DNA of 64,000 bases. It comes from Myxococcus stipitatus (GTDB lineage Bacteria > Myxococcota > Myxococcia > Myxococcales > Myxococcaceae). Made by a program: the position numbers and the translations under genes. The stretch's first letter is position 1. The number at the start of each line of letters is the position of its first letter. Location: assembly GCF_021412625.1 (NCBI RefSeq), contig NZ_JAKCFI010000006.1:1-64000 (forward strand), written 5' to 3'. Shown piece by piece: positions 49,443 to 58,598 of this stretch. Under the pieces are notes generated by a model. That model was not told the DNA's origin and did no database searches. It saw nothing but the letters and a program-made list of their open reading frames with translations.

Positions 49443-49787
49443 ATGTCCGACTGCCTCTTCTGCAAGATTCGAGATGGCCTCATCCCGGCCAAGGTCGTCT
49501 ACCAGGACGACGAGTGCCTGGCGTTCGAGGACATCAACCCCCAGGCGCCGACGCACGTCCTGTTCATCCCCCGCAAGCACATCCCCACGGTGAACGACAT
49601 CTCCGAGGCGGACCAGGCGACCGTGGGCCACCTGTTCATGGCGGCGGCGAAGCTGGCGAAGCAGCGGGGCCACGACAACCAGGGATACCGGGTCGTGATG
49701 AACACCCACCGCGATGCGGGGCAGACGGTGTTCCACATCCACCTGCACCTGTTGGCGGGCCGTCCGCTGCTGTGGCCGCCAGGGTGA
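49443..49787 (+). CDS. HIT-family nucleotide hydrolase (HinT-like)
   Basis: A 114-residue protein. The HIT motif VFHIHLHLLAGR contains the HxHxHxx catalytic triad region. The N-terminal CLFCKIRDGLIPAKVVYQDD, FEDINPQAPTHVLFIPRKHI are the purine-nucleoside-phosphoramidase (Hint) hallmarks, including an N-terminal CxxC metal-type pair. It is expected to cleave phosphoramidates and acyl-adenylates in the cytoplasm. It is divergent from hprK. Confidence 0.95.
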   Translation: MSDCLFCKIRDGLIPAKVVYQDDECLAFEDINPQAPTHVLFIPRKHIPTVNDISEADQATVGHLFMAAAKLAKQRGHDNQGYRVVMNTHRDAGQTVFHIHLHLLAGRPLLWPPG

Positions 49788-49886
49788 CGGAGGCTCGGCG
49801 CCCCGTCCGCTCCAGGCGCGCGCGTTGTCCGGGCCAGGAGGGTGGACGGGTGCTAGCGTGAGGGGCGCCGCCCGGTCGACTCGGCC

Positions 49887-50657
49887 ATGCCCTTCTCCAC
49901 GGAATCCACACCCGCCAATCGTCGTGCGTACACGGTGCTCGCATTGCTGCTCGCGGGCGTCGCGGGCGCGGTGAACGCGACGGGGTTCGTGGCGCTCGGG
50001 CTGCACACGTCGCACATGTCCGGGAACATGGCGTCGCTGGGGGAGTCGCTGGCGCTGGGGGAGCGGCGCATGGCGGTGCTGGCGGCGCAGGTGCTGGGGG
50101 CCTTCGTGTTGGGGGCGGTGACGGCGTCGGCGCTGCTGGACGCGTCCCGGCACCGCGCGCGGGGGCGGCACGCGGCCGCGCTCCTGGTGGAGACGCTGAC
50201 GCTGGGAGGCATTGGCGTGGTGCTCGCCTCGACGCACGGCGCGCGCGACCCGGTCCTCATGTGGGGGCTGTCGTTCGCCATGGGGTTGCAGAACGCGCTC
50301 GTCACGCGCGTGTCCGGCGCGGTGGTGCGCACCACGCACGTCACCGGCGTGCTCACGGACATCGGCATCCAGCTGGTGCGGATGGTCGCCTGGGTGAGGG
50401 ACGGCGCGCGGGGCCAGGGGGTGCCGGGGCTGCTGCGCCAGGTGCGGGCCCTGCCGTCCGCCATCGAGTTCGAGCGCACGCGGCTGCACCTGGGGCTGGC
50501 CCTCGCGTTCCTGCTCGGGGCCACGGGAGGGCCGGTGCTCTACGTGCACCACGGGCCCGCGGCCCTGGGGCTGCCGTGCGCGGTGCTGCTGCTGCTCACC
50601 GGCCTGGACCTGGGGTATGCGGGGCACCGGCAGCCGGGCCACGCCTCGCGGGCCTGA
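49887..50657 (+). CDS. DUF1275 (YoaK-like) membrane protein
   Basis: A 256-residue protein with about six membrane segments: VLALLLAGVAGAVNATGFVA, LAAQVLGAFVLGAVTASALL, LVETLTLGGIGVVLA, PVLMWGLSFAMGLQNALVTR, LHLGLALAFLLGATGGPVLY, ALGLPCAVLLLLTGLDLGY. HTSHMSGNMASLGESLAL and GLQNALVTRVSGAVVRTTHV are the duplicated motifs of DUF1275 proteins. Function unknown. It is convergent, 3 bp from the spermidine-synthase-like gene. Confidence 0.9.
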   Translation: MPFSTESTPANRRAYTVLALLLAGVAGAVNATGFVALGLHTSHMSGNMASLGESLALGERRMAVLAAQVLGAFVLGAVTASALLDASRHRARGRHAAALLVETLTLGGIGVVLASTHGARDPVLMWGLSFAMGLQNALVTRVSGAVVRTTHVTGVLTDIGIQLVRMVAWVRDGARGQGVPGLLRQVRALPSAIEFERTRLHLGLALAFLLGATGGPVLYVHHGPAALGLPCAVLLLLTGLDLGYAGHRQPGHASRA

Positions 50658-50660
50658 GCG

Positions 50661-53426
50661 TCACGGCGGGGCGGGCGCGGCGACGGGCGCCGGACGCGCG
50701 GGGCCTGAGGGGGCCTCCACGTCCATGACGGACATGTCCGGGCCGCCCCGGCGCAGCACGTGGAGCACGCTGCTGCGGTCATCGGTCCAGACGAAGTCCG
50801 GCTCGCCGCGCAGGCCCAGGCGGCGCACGCGCGCGGTGGCCCGGGTGAAGGTGGGCCCCCAGGAGAACTCCCGGTCCGGGCTGAGCAGCATCCAGTTGCT
50901 GCGCAGGGCGTCTCCCTGGGTGTCGTGGAAGACGTAGGCGGCGTGCATGCCCAACATGCGCGCGTGAGCGAGCGTCACGGGCACCAGGTCCAGGTGCACG
51001 TTGCTGATGTGGAGCGCCAGCACGCCGTGCGGCGCCAGGTGCTTCTTGTACAGGGCCACCGCCTCCGCGGTGAGCAGGTGCACGGGGACGGCGTCCGACG
51101 AGAAGACGTCGAGCGCGAGCACGTCGAAGTTCCCGGGCTCGCCGCGCTCCAGCTCGCGCTCCAGGGAGATGCGCGCGTCCCCCTCCACCACCTCCACCGT
51201 GCCGGGCGAGTCGCCCAGGTAGGAGAAGAAGCCGCCCTCGCCGCGCGCGAGGGAGATGACGGCGGGGTTGATTTCGTAGAAGCGGCCCTGGTCGCCCGCC
51301 TCCAGCAGCGCCGCGCTGGTCCCCACGCCCAGGCCGAGCACGCCCACGCGCAGGCCCGGGGGCAGGCCCACCGCCGCGCGCAGCCGCCGCTGCTCGGCGA
51401 TGGCGAGCCCCAGGCCTGACTCGCGGGTGAAGTACGTGGTGGGGCGCGCGCGCAGCTCCGGCATGACGTACTGCCAGCCGTGGGTGATGGCGCCGTGGCG
51501 CAGGCTGAACAGGTGACTCTGCGGCTTGCCCGCGTTCTGCTCCGTCACCCGCACCACGCCGAAGAAGTTGCGCGCGCTGAAGAGGGCCAGGTCCAGCTCG
51601 CGGTTGACGGAGGCGAAGAGGTTGACCGTCACCATGACGAGCATCGCGCCACGCAGCACGCGGCGGCCCCGCTGGCTCCACGTCTCCGCCTTCCCTCCCT
51701 GGGCCATGCCCGCGAGCGCCACCGCGCAGCAGCCGCCCAGCGACAGCGGGTACTCCCAGTAGGCGCGGAAGAAGGCGGTGGCCACGCCGCTGACGAACAG
51801 CGCGCCCAGCACGCCACCGGCGGACACCCACAGGTAGAAGGCGCTGAGGTGCCGGGGCGCGGGCCGCAGCCGGTACAGCTCGCCGTGGCACACCATGCAA
51901 CCCGCGAAGAGCGAGGCGGCGTAGGCCAGCAGTTGGAGCGGCAGCGGGAAGTGGGGCCCCGCCGCGTGCGCGTGCGCCACCGCCGCGCCGGAGCCGATGA
52001 GCAGCACCGAATAGACGACCCGCGAATAGAAGGATTCGCGCGAGAAGGCGATGATGAAGGTGAGCAGGTAGACGGCCAGCGGCAGCACCCAGAGGAAGGG
52101 CCCCGCCGCCACGTCCTGCGAGAGCTGGTTCGTCGTCGCCAGCAGGAGCACCGACGCGCAGGTGGACAGGCCCAGCCACGTCAGCGTCGCACGCAGGCCC
52201 GGCCGGGCCTCCGGGTCCACGGGAGCGACCTCGCGCGGCGCGCCGCCTCGCGCCTCGCGGCGCATCGCCTCGAAGGCCTCGCGCTGGAGCGCCGTCGCGT
52301 CGGGTGCACCGTCCGTCGCCTGCCCGCTCAGGTGCCCTTCCGTCGAGGCGCTCGCGCTGGGTGCCTCGACCTTCGCGACGGGTGACTCGACCTTCGCGAC
52401 GGGTGACTCGACCTCAACGCCGGGAGACTTGACCTCCGCGCCGGACAGCCGCGCCGACGCCGTGAGCGCCTCGCCCGCTGCGACAGGAGACTCGACCTTC
52501 GCGCCGGACAGCCGCGCCGACTCCGTGAGCGCATCGCCCGCCGCGACAGGAGACTCGACCTTCGCGCCGGACAGCCGCGCCGACGCCGCGAGCGCATCGC
52601 CCACCGCGCCGGGCGACTCGACCTCCGCACCGGGTGACGCGACCTCCGCGCCAGACGAGCGCGACGTCGCGAGCGCCTCGCCCGCGGGCGCCTCCGTCCC
52701 CGTGGCCCGGACACGCGCCTCCGCCAGGAGGTCGGGCTCGTGCCGCGCGTCCGCCGCCGCGTCGGGGGAGAGATGCGCCAGACGGGTCTCCCCTCCAGAC
52801 GTCGCCGCCGCCTCCCGCTCGAGCTTCAGCACGTCCACCGCGCACACGGCGCACGCCACGGCGAAGAGGGCGAAGCCCACGCCGAAGCCCCACGACTGCG
52901 CGGCCCGCCCCACCCACGGCTCCACCAGGAAGGGGTAGCCCAGCAGCGCCAGCAGCGAGCCCGTGTTGGACAGCGCGTAGAGGGCGTACGGCGAGCGGCC
53001 CGGACGCGCCCGGGCGAACCAGGACTGGAGCAGCGGCCCCGTGGTGCTCAGCACGAAGAACGGCAGCCCGATGGTGACCGCCAGCATCACCAGCAGCCGG
53101 GGCACCGCCAGCTCCGCGCTCGCGGGCCGCCACTCCGGCCCCGGCGCCACCGGCGAGCCCACCCAGAGCGCCCGCGCCGCCACCACCGCCACCGCCACCG
53201 CGAGCAGGCCCAGGTGGACGCGCGCCTGCGAGCGCGGCGTCAGGCGCGAGGCCAGCCCGTGCGCGTACGCATAGCCGCCCAGCAGCGCCGCCTGGAAGAA
53301 GAGCATGCAGGCCGTCCAGACGCCGGGCGTCCCTCCATACCAGGGCAGCGCGTAGCGCCCCGCCAGCGGCTGGATGCCGAACAACAGGAAGGCGCTGGTG
53401 AAGATGGCCAGGGCGTAGCGAAGCAT
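50661..53426 (-). CDS. Spermidine-synthase-like methyltransferase-fold domain fused to a large membrane domain
   Basis: A 921-residue inner-membrane protein. The N-terminal half has about six hydrophobic segments (AIFTSAFLLFGIQPLAGRYA, CMLFFQAALLGGYAYAHGLA, LLVMLAVTIGLPFFVLST) and then a low-complexity linker (residues about 235-390) with 21-residue tandem repeats (see 52441). A second membrane block follows (TLTWLGLSTCASVLLLATT, FLWVLPLAVYLLTFIIAF). The C-terminal Rossmann domain resembles spermidine synthases: GVLGLGVGTSAALLEAGDQG then RFYEINPAVISLAR, VVEGDARISLE, DVLALDVFSSDAVPVHL. A related architecture occurs in many Deltaproteobacteria; polyamine synthesis is unproven. ATG 53426 is the only good start. 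Confidence 0.85.
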   Translation of the reverse strand: MLRYALAIFTSAFLLFGIQPLAGRYALPWYGGTPGVWTACMLFFQAALLGGYAYAHGLASRLTPRSQARVHLGLLAVAVAVVAARALWVGSPVAPGPEWRPASAELAVPRLLVMLAVTIGLPFFVLSTTGPLLQSWFARARPGRSPYALYALSNTGSLLALLGYPFLVEPWVGRAAQSWGFGVGFALFAVACAVCAVDVLKLEREAAATSGGETRLAHLSPDAAADARHEPDLLAEARVRATGTEAPAGEALATSRSSGAEVASPGAEVESPGAVGDALAASARLSGAKVESPVAAGDALTESARLSGAKVESPVAAGEALTASARLSGAEVKSPGVEVESPVAKVESPVAKVEAPSASASTEGHLSGQATDGAPDATALQREAFEAMRREARGGAPREVAPVDPEARPGLRATLTWLGLSTCASVLLLATTNQLSQDVAAGPFLWVLPLAVYLLTFIIAFSRESFYSRVVYSVLLIGSGAAVAHAHAAGPHFPLPLQLLAYAASLFAGCMVCHGELYRLRPAPRHLSAFYLWVSAGGVLGALFVSGVATAFFRAYWEYPLSLGGCCAVALAGMAQGGKAETWSQRGRRVLRGAMLVMVTVNLFASVNRELDLALFSARNFFGVVRVTEQNAGKPQSHLFSLRHGAITHGWQYVMPELRARPTTYFTRESGLGLAIAEQRRLRAAVGLPPGLRVGVLGLGVGTSAALLEAGDQGRFYEINPAVISLARGEGGFFSYLGDSPGTVEVVEGDARISLERELERGEPGNFDVLALDVFSSDAVPVHLLTAEAVALYKKHLAPHGVLALHISNVHLDLVPVTLAHARMLGMHAAYVFHDTQGDALRSNWMLLSPDREFSWGPTFTRATARVRRLGLRGEPDFVWTDDRSSVLHVLRRGGPDMSVMDVEAPSGPARPAPVAAPAPP
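52441..52629. repeat. Tandem 63-bp repeat in the spermidine-synthase-like gene
   Basis: Three consecutive 63-bp copies (starting 52441, 52504 and 52567) differ at few positions; the third is more diverged. They encode 21-residue units of the form LSGAKVESPVAAGDALTESAR. In-frame, so copy number can vary without breaking the protein. Shorter relatives of the unit occur on both sides (about 52340-52700). Confidence 0.85.
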
Positions 53427-53440
53427 GGGTCGGACCAGGG

Positions 53441-55132
53441 CTAGACGGCGGGGGCCGGAGCGGAGGGAGCCCGCGGGGACCTGAGCGCGCGGGCGCCCGC
53501 GGTGAAGAGCGAGAGGGCCAGCGCCAGCAGCACCACCGCCACCACCCCGTTGACCCGGGACGCGGCCGAGCTGCCCGGCAGCAGCGCCTCGCGAATCTGG
53601 AGCACCAGGCTGGTGAGGGTGACGGCGCCCACGAACACCATGGGCACCAGCGCGTAGATGTACGGGCGTTGCGTCCGCTTCAACCAGACGCAGACGCCCA
53701 ACAGCGACAGCGACGCGAGCAGCTGGTTCGACGTCCCGAACAGCGTCCAGAACGAGCGCCACGCCCCCGAGCCCGCCAGCAGCACGAAGCCCAGGGGCAC
53801 CGCGCACGTCACCGCCGTGGCCACCACCGCCGCCGCGCGCCCCTTCCGGCCCGCCAGCTCCTGGAGGATGTAGCGCCCCAGCCGCGTGGACACGTCCAGC
53901 GTGTCGAACACGAACGTGGAGAAGGCCATGGCCCCGAACGTCGTCGCGAACACCAGGTGCTCCTTGCCCAGCACCGTCACCAGGAAGCGCCCCAGGCCCG
54001 CGCCATACACCGCGCCGGGCGCCTTGCCCGCCAGCTCCGGGCCGGACGCCACCATGACGGTGGCCAGCGCGATGACCGCCACGAAGCCCTCCAGCAGCAT
54101 GGCCCCGTAGCCCACCGGCTTGCAGTGCGGCTCCTTGTCGATCTGCTTCGACGTCGTGCCCGAACACACCAGCCCGTGGAACCCCGAGCAGGCGCCACAG
54201 GCGATGGTGACGAAGAGGAAGGGGAACAGCGCCCCGCCCGGCCCCGGCACGGAGAAGCCCGCGAAGGCGGGCTGCTGGATGGACAGCTCGCCGCTCAGCC
54301 CGCCGAAGAAGATGCCCACCACGCCCACCGCGAGCGCCGCGTAGAGCACGAAGCCGCCCAGGTAGCCGCGCGGCTGGAGCAGCACCCAGACGGGCGTGAG
54401 CGAGGCCACGAAGCAGTAGGCGAGGATGAGGACCGACCAACCCTTCGCGTCCAGCACCAGCAGCGTGGACATGCGCGTGCCCAGGTACACCACGCCCAGC
54501 GTGGCCGGCACGAAGACGAGCGTCTGGAGCCACAGCGGCGGCTTGAGGAAGCGGTCCACCAGGCCCATCACCACCGCGAGCAGCAGGTAGGCGATGGAGG
54601 CGAAGGCCACCGCGCCGCCGGGGTTGAAGCGGAAGGTGAGCCCCTCCAGCTCCGCGTCGCCGCTGACGAAGGTGGCGGCGGTGGCGTCCGTGAAGGCGAC
54701 GATGACGTAGACGAGCGCGACCCAGATGAAGGCCAGCATCGCCAGCCCCGCGGTGGGCCCCATGTGCTCGCGCACCACCTCCGCGATGGACACCGCGCCA
54801 TGGCGCACGCTCGCCACCAGCGTGGCGAAGTCATGCATCGCGCCGATGAACACCGCGCCCACGGCGATCCACAGCAGCGCCGGCAGCCAGCCGAACTGCT
54901 GCGCGGCGAGGATGGGCCCCGCGATGGGCCCCGCGGCGGCGATGGCGCTGAAGTGCTGCCCCAGCAGGTAGAAGGGCTTCGTCGGCACGAAGTCCACGCC
55001 GTCGCCCTTGGCGTGCGCGGGCGTCGTGGCCTCCCCATCCAAGCGGAACTGCCGGGCGATGAAGCCGCCGTAGAAGCGATAGCCGAGCGCCAGCACCCCC
55101 AGGAACACGGCGGCAATCAGGGGAAGACTCAT
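53441..55132 (-). CDS. cstA: CstA-family carbon starvation protein / pyruvate transporter
   Basis: A 563-residue membrane protein with more than ten hydrophobic segments. GYRFYGGFIARQFRLDGEAT, FVPTKPFYLLGQHFSAIAAA then GPIAGPILAAQ, and FHGLVCSGTTSKQIDKEPHC (substrate-site region of CstA proteins) are diagnostic. CstA/BtsT transporters import pyruvate (and peptides were suggested earlier) under nutrient limitation. The paired spermidine-synthase-like gene lies downstream on the same strand with 14 bp between. Confidence 0.93.
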   Translation of the reverse strand: MSLPLIAAVFLGVLALGYRFYGGFIARQFRLDGEATTPAHAKGDGVDFVPTKPFYLLGQHFSAIAAAGPIAGPILAAQQFGWLPALLWIAVGAVFIGAMHDFATLVASVRHGAVSIAEVVREHMGPTAGLAMLAFIWVALVYVIVAFTDATAATFVSGDAELEGLTFRFNPGGAVAFASIAYLLLAVVMGLVDRFLKPPLWLQTLVFVPATLGVVYLGTRMSTLLVLDAKGWSVLILAYCFVASLTPVWVLLQPRGYLGGFVLYAALAVGVVGIFFGGLSGELSIQQPAFAGFSVPGPGGALFPFLFVTIACGACSGFHGLVCSGTTSKQIDKEPHCKPVGYGAMLLEGFVAVIALATVMVASGPELAGKAPGAVYGAGLGRFLVTVLGKEHLVFATTFGAMAFSTFVFDTLDVSTRLGRYILQELAGRKGRAAAVVATAVTCAVPLGFVLLAGSGAWRSFWTLFGTSNQLLASLSLLGVCVWLKRTQRPYIYALVPMVFVGAVTLTSLVLQIREALLPGSSAASRVNGVVAVVLLALALSLFTAGARALRSPRAPSAPAPAV

Positions 55133-55249
55133 ACCTGGAGGGTTTCGCGCCCGCGACCCGCGGTCAACACCCCGCCTCCTCGACGAATGGCCGGCGCGCG
55201 AGGGAGCAAGCCCCCTGGAGCCAGGACTGGAGCGTGTCGACGGCCCGCG

Positions 55250-58200
55250 TCAACGCGCGTTGTCCAACTGCTTCTGGGCGAACTCGTTGAACTTCTTGAT
55301 TCTGCCGAGGAGGTCCGGAGGCGGCTCCCCCTGGACGTCCTCGACCTGTTGCTTGAGGTCGAAGTACTTGTTGCAGGCGAGGCCGAGCGCCTCGCAGGGG
55401 CGGTCCTTGGTGAGCTGCGAGTAGTAGCTCGTCGCCGTCCTCCACTCCCTCTTGAGCTCCGCCTGGGCCTTGCTCAGTCCAGCGGACGGGGAGGTGCGTG
55501 ACTTGGGGGTCGAGCCCCGCTTCGCCTGGGGTGGCGGTGGCGCCGCCTTCGCGGCCCCCGAGGGAGACAACGGCGCCAGCATGTCGTCCTGGGGCTCCTC
55601 CACCCGTTCGGGGCGCGGGGCCTCCGTCACCGCGGGCGCTGGAGCCGGCGGCGGCGGCGTCGCCAGCGCGGGCTCGGGCGTCGCGGCCACGGCCGCGGCG
55701 GCCTCCGCCCGCGGGGTCGCGGCCTCCCCCGCGGGCTCCGCGGCGGCCCTGGCGGGAGGTGATGGTTGGGAAGGCTCGGCCTGTCCCGAGGGCGCCTGCC
55801 GAGCCGCCGCGCCGGGAGGCTGGCGCGCCTTCAGGCCGAGGCTCTGGGCCGGCGGAGGACCTCCCGGGGCCCGCTCCAGGCCCAGCTCCTGCGCCACCTG
55901 CTTGCGCCACTCGGGGAACAGCACCAGCGCGCCCCCGACGAGCGCCACGACGAGCACCAGGCCGAGGCCCACCATCAACGGCGCGACGCCGCGGCGGGAC
56001 TCCCGTCGGGGCATGGACGTGCGCCGGGTGTCCTCGCCCTGTGTCCGCGCGCCCGCCTGCGCGGTGGCGTTGGGCCGCACCGGCACGGACGTGCGGCGCG
56101 TCTCGTCCTGGGGAGGGATGGACACGCGGACGTCGGCGTCCTCCTCGTCCTCCTCCATCACGTCCACGCGCACGGACGCGCTGACGGGCCGCACGTGGGA
56201 GGACCCCGTGCGGCGGCCCGACGCAGACGCGGGTACCGGAGCCATGCCGGGCGACGAGGCGCGAGGCAGCCGCCGGGCCCCCGTCTTCGGTCGGGCGGCG
56301 CGCTCCTCCTCTTCCACCTCGCGCAGCAGCGCCGCGTCCAGCACCACGCGGGGCTGGGTGTCGTCGGGCTGCGAGCGCGACGGGGAGAGGCTCGCGCGCG
56401 CCACGCGGGGCTCGGTGTGCTCGGGTGGCTGCATCGCCCGGGGGTCGGTGTCCCCGTCGCGCACGCCGCGAGGCTGGGTGTCCTCGTAGCGCTCCGGGCG
56501 CACGGGGCGACTGGCGCGGGGATGGGTGTCCATCTCCGCCAGGCTCGACGCCTGCGCCTCGTCGCCCATCTGCTCCGGCGTGGGCACCAACGACCCGGCG
56601 GCGTCGTGCGTCCCGGAGGACGCGGCGGAGTCCTCCGGGGGCTGCGCGCGGGGCGCGGGAGCCTGCGCGGACAGACCTGGGATGAGCGACTGCGACAGCG
56701 CCTGGCTGGTGCGTGGCGAGGCCCCGGCCGGCGGCGGCGTCACCGCCAGCCGCTGCTGGGTCGTGAGCGGCGCTGGCGGAGGCGCGGGAGGCGGAGCACG
56801 AGGCGCCACGGGCGGCGGCGACGGACGCGGCGCGACGGGGACGGCGCGCAGCTCCGGCGCCGTGCGATAGGGCTCCGCGCGCGGTTCGGTGGGCTCCACG
56901 GTGAAGGGCGACGGCGGCTCGCCCATCTCCGTCTCGGACGTCACGTCCGGAGGGCCCAGCGCCCCGATGGGCTTGAGCTCCAGCTCCGTGGGGCGCGAGT
57001 CCAGCCCGGATGGGCGTTGATCCACCGTCGAGGGCCTGGGCTCCGGAGCGGGGGGACGCGGCGCCGTGCCTGGAGGGAAGGCCTCCGGGGGCACGACGGC
57101 GATGGGCACCTCGCGCGTCATCGACGCGGGCCGGGGCACGGCGGGAACCGCGGGCGGCGGCGGGGGCGGAGCAGGCCGCTCGAAGGCCTCCAGCTTCACC
57201 TCCACGGAGGGCGACGTGTCCGGGTTGAGGCGCGCCGCGCGGACCCGGGCCTCCTCCTCGAGGGCCTCCAGCGGGAAGGCGGGACGGGTGGACTCGTCCA
57301 TGGGGATTCCCGGACGCGTCTCGCCGTCGTTCACCGGCCCGCCCGCCTCGCGGCTGCGGGGCGTGGGGTGGAAGGACAGGGCCTCCACCGGGCCATCCAG
57401 CCGGATGGTCTTCGCGGGGAGCAGCGCGCCCGCGGGCATCACCGGCCGGGACGGGGGGCCGCTCTCCTCCGGCTCGGAGCCCAGCGCGCGCACCTCGCCG
57501 GTGCCATAGCCGCCGCGCGGCACCTCCTTGAGGCTCGACAGCAGCCGGCGCTCCGACTGGAAGTCCGTGGCGAACAAGTCCCGCATGAACTTGCTGACGC
57601 TCTCCGGCCCCGCGTTGACGTCGATCTCCAGCAGGCACGACTGCAGCCGCCCGCGGAACTCCTCCGCCGTCTGGAAGCGCTGCGCCGGGTCCACCTCCAG
57701 CGCCTTGGCCACCAGCGCCGTCACCGCGCGCGGGGTGAGCGGCTCCACCTCGTCCAGCGGCGGCACCCTGGGGTTGGCCACCATGGCCATCAGCTCGCCC
57801 GGGTGCAGGCCGTCGAAGGGGTTCTTGCCGGCGATGAGCTCGTAGAGGCAGAGCCCCACCGCGTACAGGTCGCTGCGGCGGTCCACCGGCTGGTGCCGCG
57901 CCTGCTCCGGGGACATGTAGAGGAACTTGCCCAGGATGATGCTGGGGTTCGTCTTGGCCGCGGACAGCCGGCTCTTGGCCAGGCCGAAGTCGACGACCTT
58001 CACCTCCCCCTCGTAGGAGATGAGGATGTTCTGCGGGGAGATGTCCCGGTGGACCAGCTTCAGGTCCTCGCCGTCGTCGTCCTTCTTGCGGTGCGCGTAG
58101 GCGAGCGCGTCCAGCACCCGGCCCATGACGTAGAGGATGAAGGTGAGCGGCAGCGGCACCTGCCTGTCCCGCACGCGCGCGGCCACCTTGCGCAGGTCCT

Positions 58201-58519
58201 TGCCGTCCACGTGCTCGAGGGCCATGTAGGCCTCGCCCTCGTGCAGGCCCATGTCCAGCACCTGGGCGATGGAGCCGTGGCTGAGCCGCACCAGGGTGCG
58301 CGCCTCGCCCACGAAGCGCTCCACGAAGTCGGAGTCCTCGGCCAGCTGCGGGAGGATCTTCTTGATGACGCAGAGCTTCTCGAAGCCCTGCGCCCCTTCC
58401 AGACGGGCCAGGTAGATTTCGCCCATGCCACCCGTCGCCAGGTGGGACAGGAGGGTGTACCGGCCAAAGGGCTGGGGCCGGAACGGGCGCAGCCGGGCGG
58501 GTTGGTTGGAGGCGTTCAT
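55250..58519 (-). CDS. Membrane-anchored Ser/Thr protein kinase with long Pro/Ala-rich linker
   Basis: A 1089-residue protein. The kinase domain (about 15-300) has LLSHLATGGMGEIYLARLEG, VIKKILPQ (ATP-binding Lys), HRDISPQN, VVDFGLAKS and FLYMSPEQAR, all intact. Residues about 330-840 are disordered, rich in Pro, Ala, Glu, Arg and Asp-Thr-Arg clusters, with many Ser/Thr-Pro sites. A single TM (APLMVGLGLVLVVALVGG then ALVLFP, about 855-880) is followed by a Pro/Ala linker and a short C-terminal domain with AQAELKREWRTATSYYSQL and a Cys pair (CEALGLACNKYFDLKQQ), likely periplasmic. The ATG at 58519 matches the kinase N-terminus MNASNQPARL. It lies 79 bp after the FHA-cyclase gene on the same strand, so the two are probably one signalling unit. 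Confidence 0.9.
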   Translation of the reverse strand: MNASNQPARLRPFRPQPFGRYTLLSHLATGGMGEIYLARLEGAQGFEKLCVIKKILPQLAEDSDFVERFVGEARTLVRLSHGSIAQVLDMGLHEGEAYMALEHVDGKDLRKVAARVRDRQVPLPLTFILYVMGRVLDALAYAHRKKDDDGEDLKLVHRDISPQNILISYEGEVKVVDFGLAKSRLSAAKTNPSIILGKFLYMSPEQARHQPVDRRSDLYAVGLCLYELIAGKNPFDGLHPGELMAMVANPRVPPLDEVEPLTPRAVTALVAKALEVDPAQRFQTAEEFRGRLQSCLLEIDVNAGPESVSKFMRDLFATDFQSERRLLSSLKEVPRGGYGTGEVRALGSEPEESGPPSRPVMPAGALLPAKTIRLDGPVEALSFHPTPRSREAGGPVNDGETRPGIPMDESTRPAFPLEALEEEARVRAARLNPDTSPSVEVKLEAFERPAPPPPPPAVPAVPRPASMTREVPIAVVPPEAFPPGTAPRPPAPEPRPSTVDQRPSGLDSRPTELELKPIGALGPPDVTSETEMGEPPSPFTVEPTEPRAEPYRTAPELRAVPVAPRPSPPPVAPRAPPPAPPPAPLTTQQRLAVTPPPAGASPRTSQALSQSLIPGLSAQAPAPRAQPPEDSAASSGTHDAAGSLVPTPEQMGDEAQASSLAEMDTHPRASRPVRPERYEDTQPRGVRDGDTDPRAMQPPEHTEPRVARASLSPSRSQPDDTQPRVVLDAALLREVEEEERAARPKTGARRLPRASSPGMAPVPASASGRRTGSSHVRPVSASVRVDVMEEDEEDADVRVSIPPQDETRRTSVPVRPNATAQAGARTQGEDTRRTSMPRRESRRGVAPLMVGLGLVLVVALVGGALVLFPEWRKQVAQELGLERAPGGPPPAQSLGLKARQPPGAAARQAPSGQAEPSQPSPPARAAAEPAGEAATPRAEAAAAVAATPEPALATPPPPAPAPAVTEAPRPERVEEPQDDMLAPLSPSGAAKAAPPPPQAKRGSTPKSRTSPSAGLSKAQAELKREWRTATSYYSQLTKDRPCEALGLACNKYFDLKQQVEDVQGEPPPDLLGRIKKFNEFAQKQLDNAR

Positions 58520-58598
58520 CGGAGGCGGGGGACCACCAGGGGAACGCATTGAACCCCGTCCAGCCCCACTCCAGCAACCCGTCAACCGGCCGCGAGGC

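Noticed and set aside
55164-58577. 1137-residue minus-strand frame in another phase of the kinase gene
   Set aside because: Shadow of the kinase, with Arg/Gly/Pro-rich composition and no kinase motifs.
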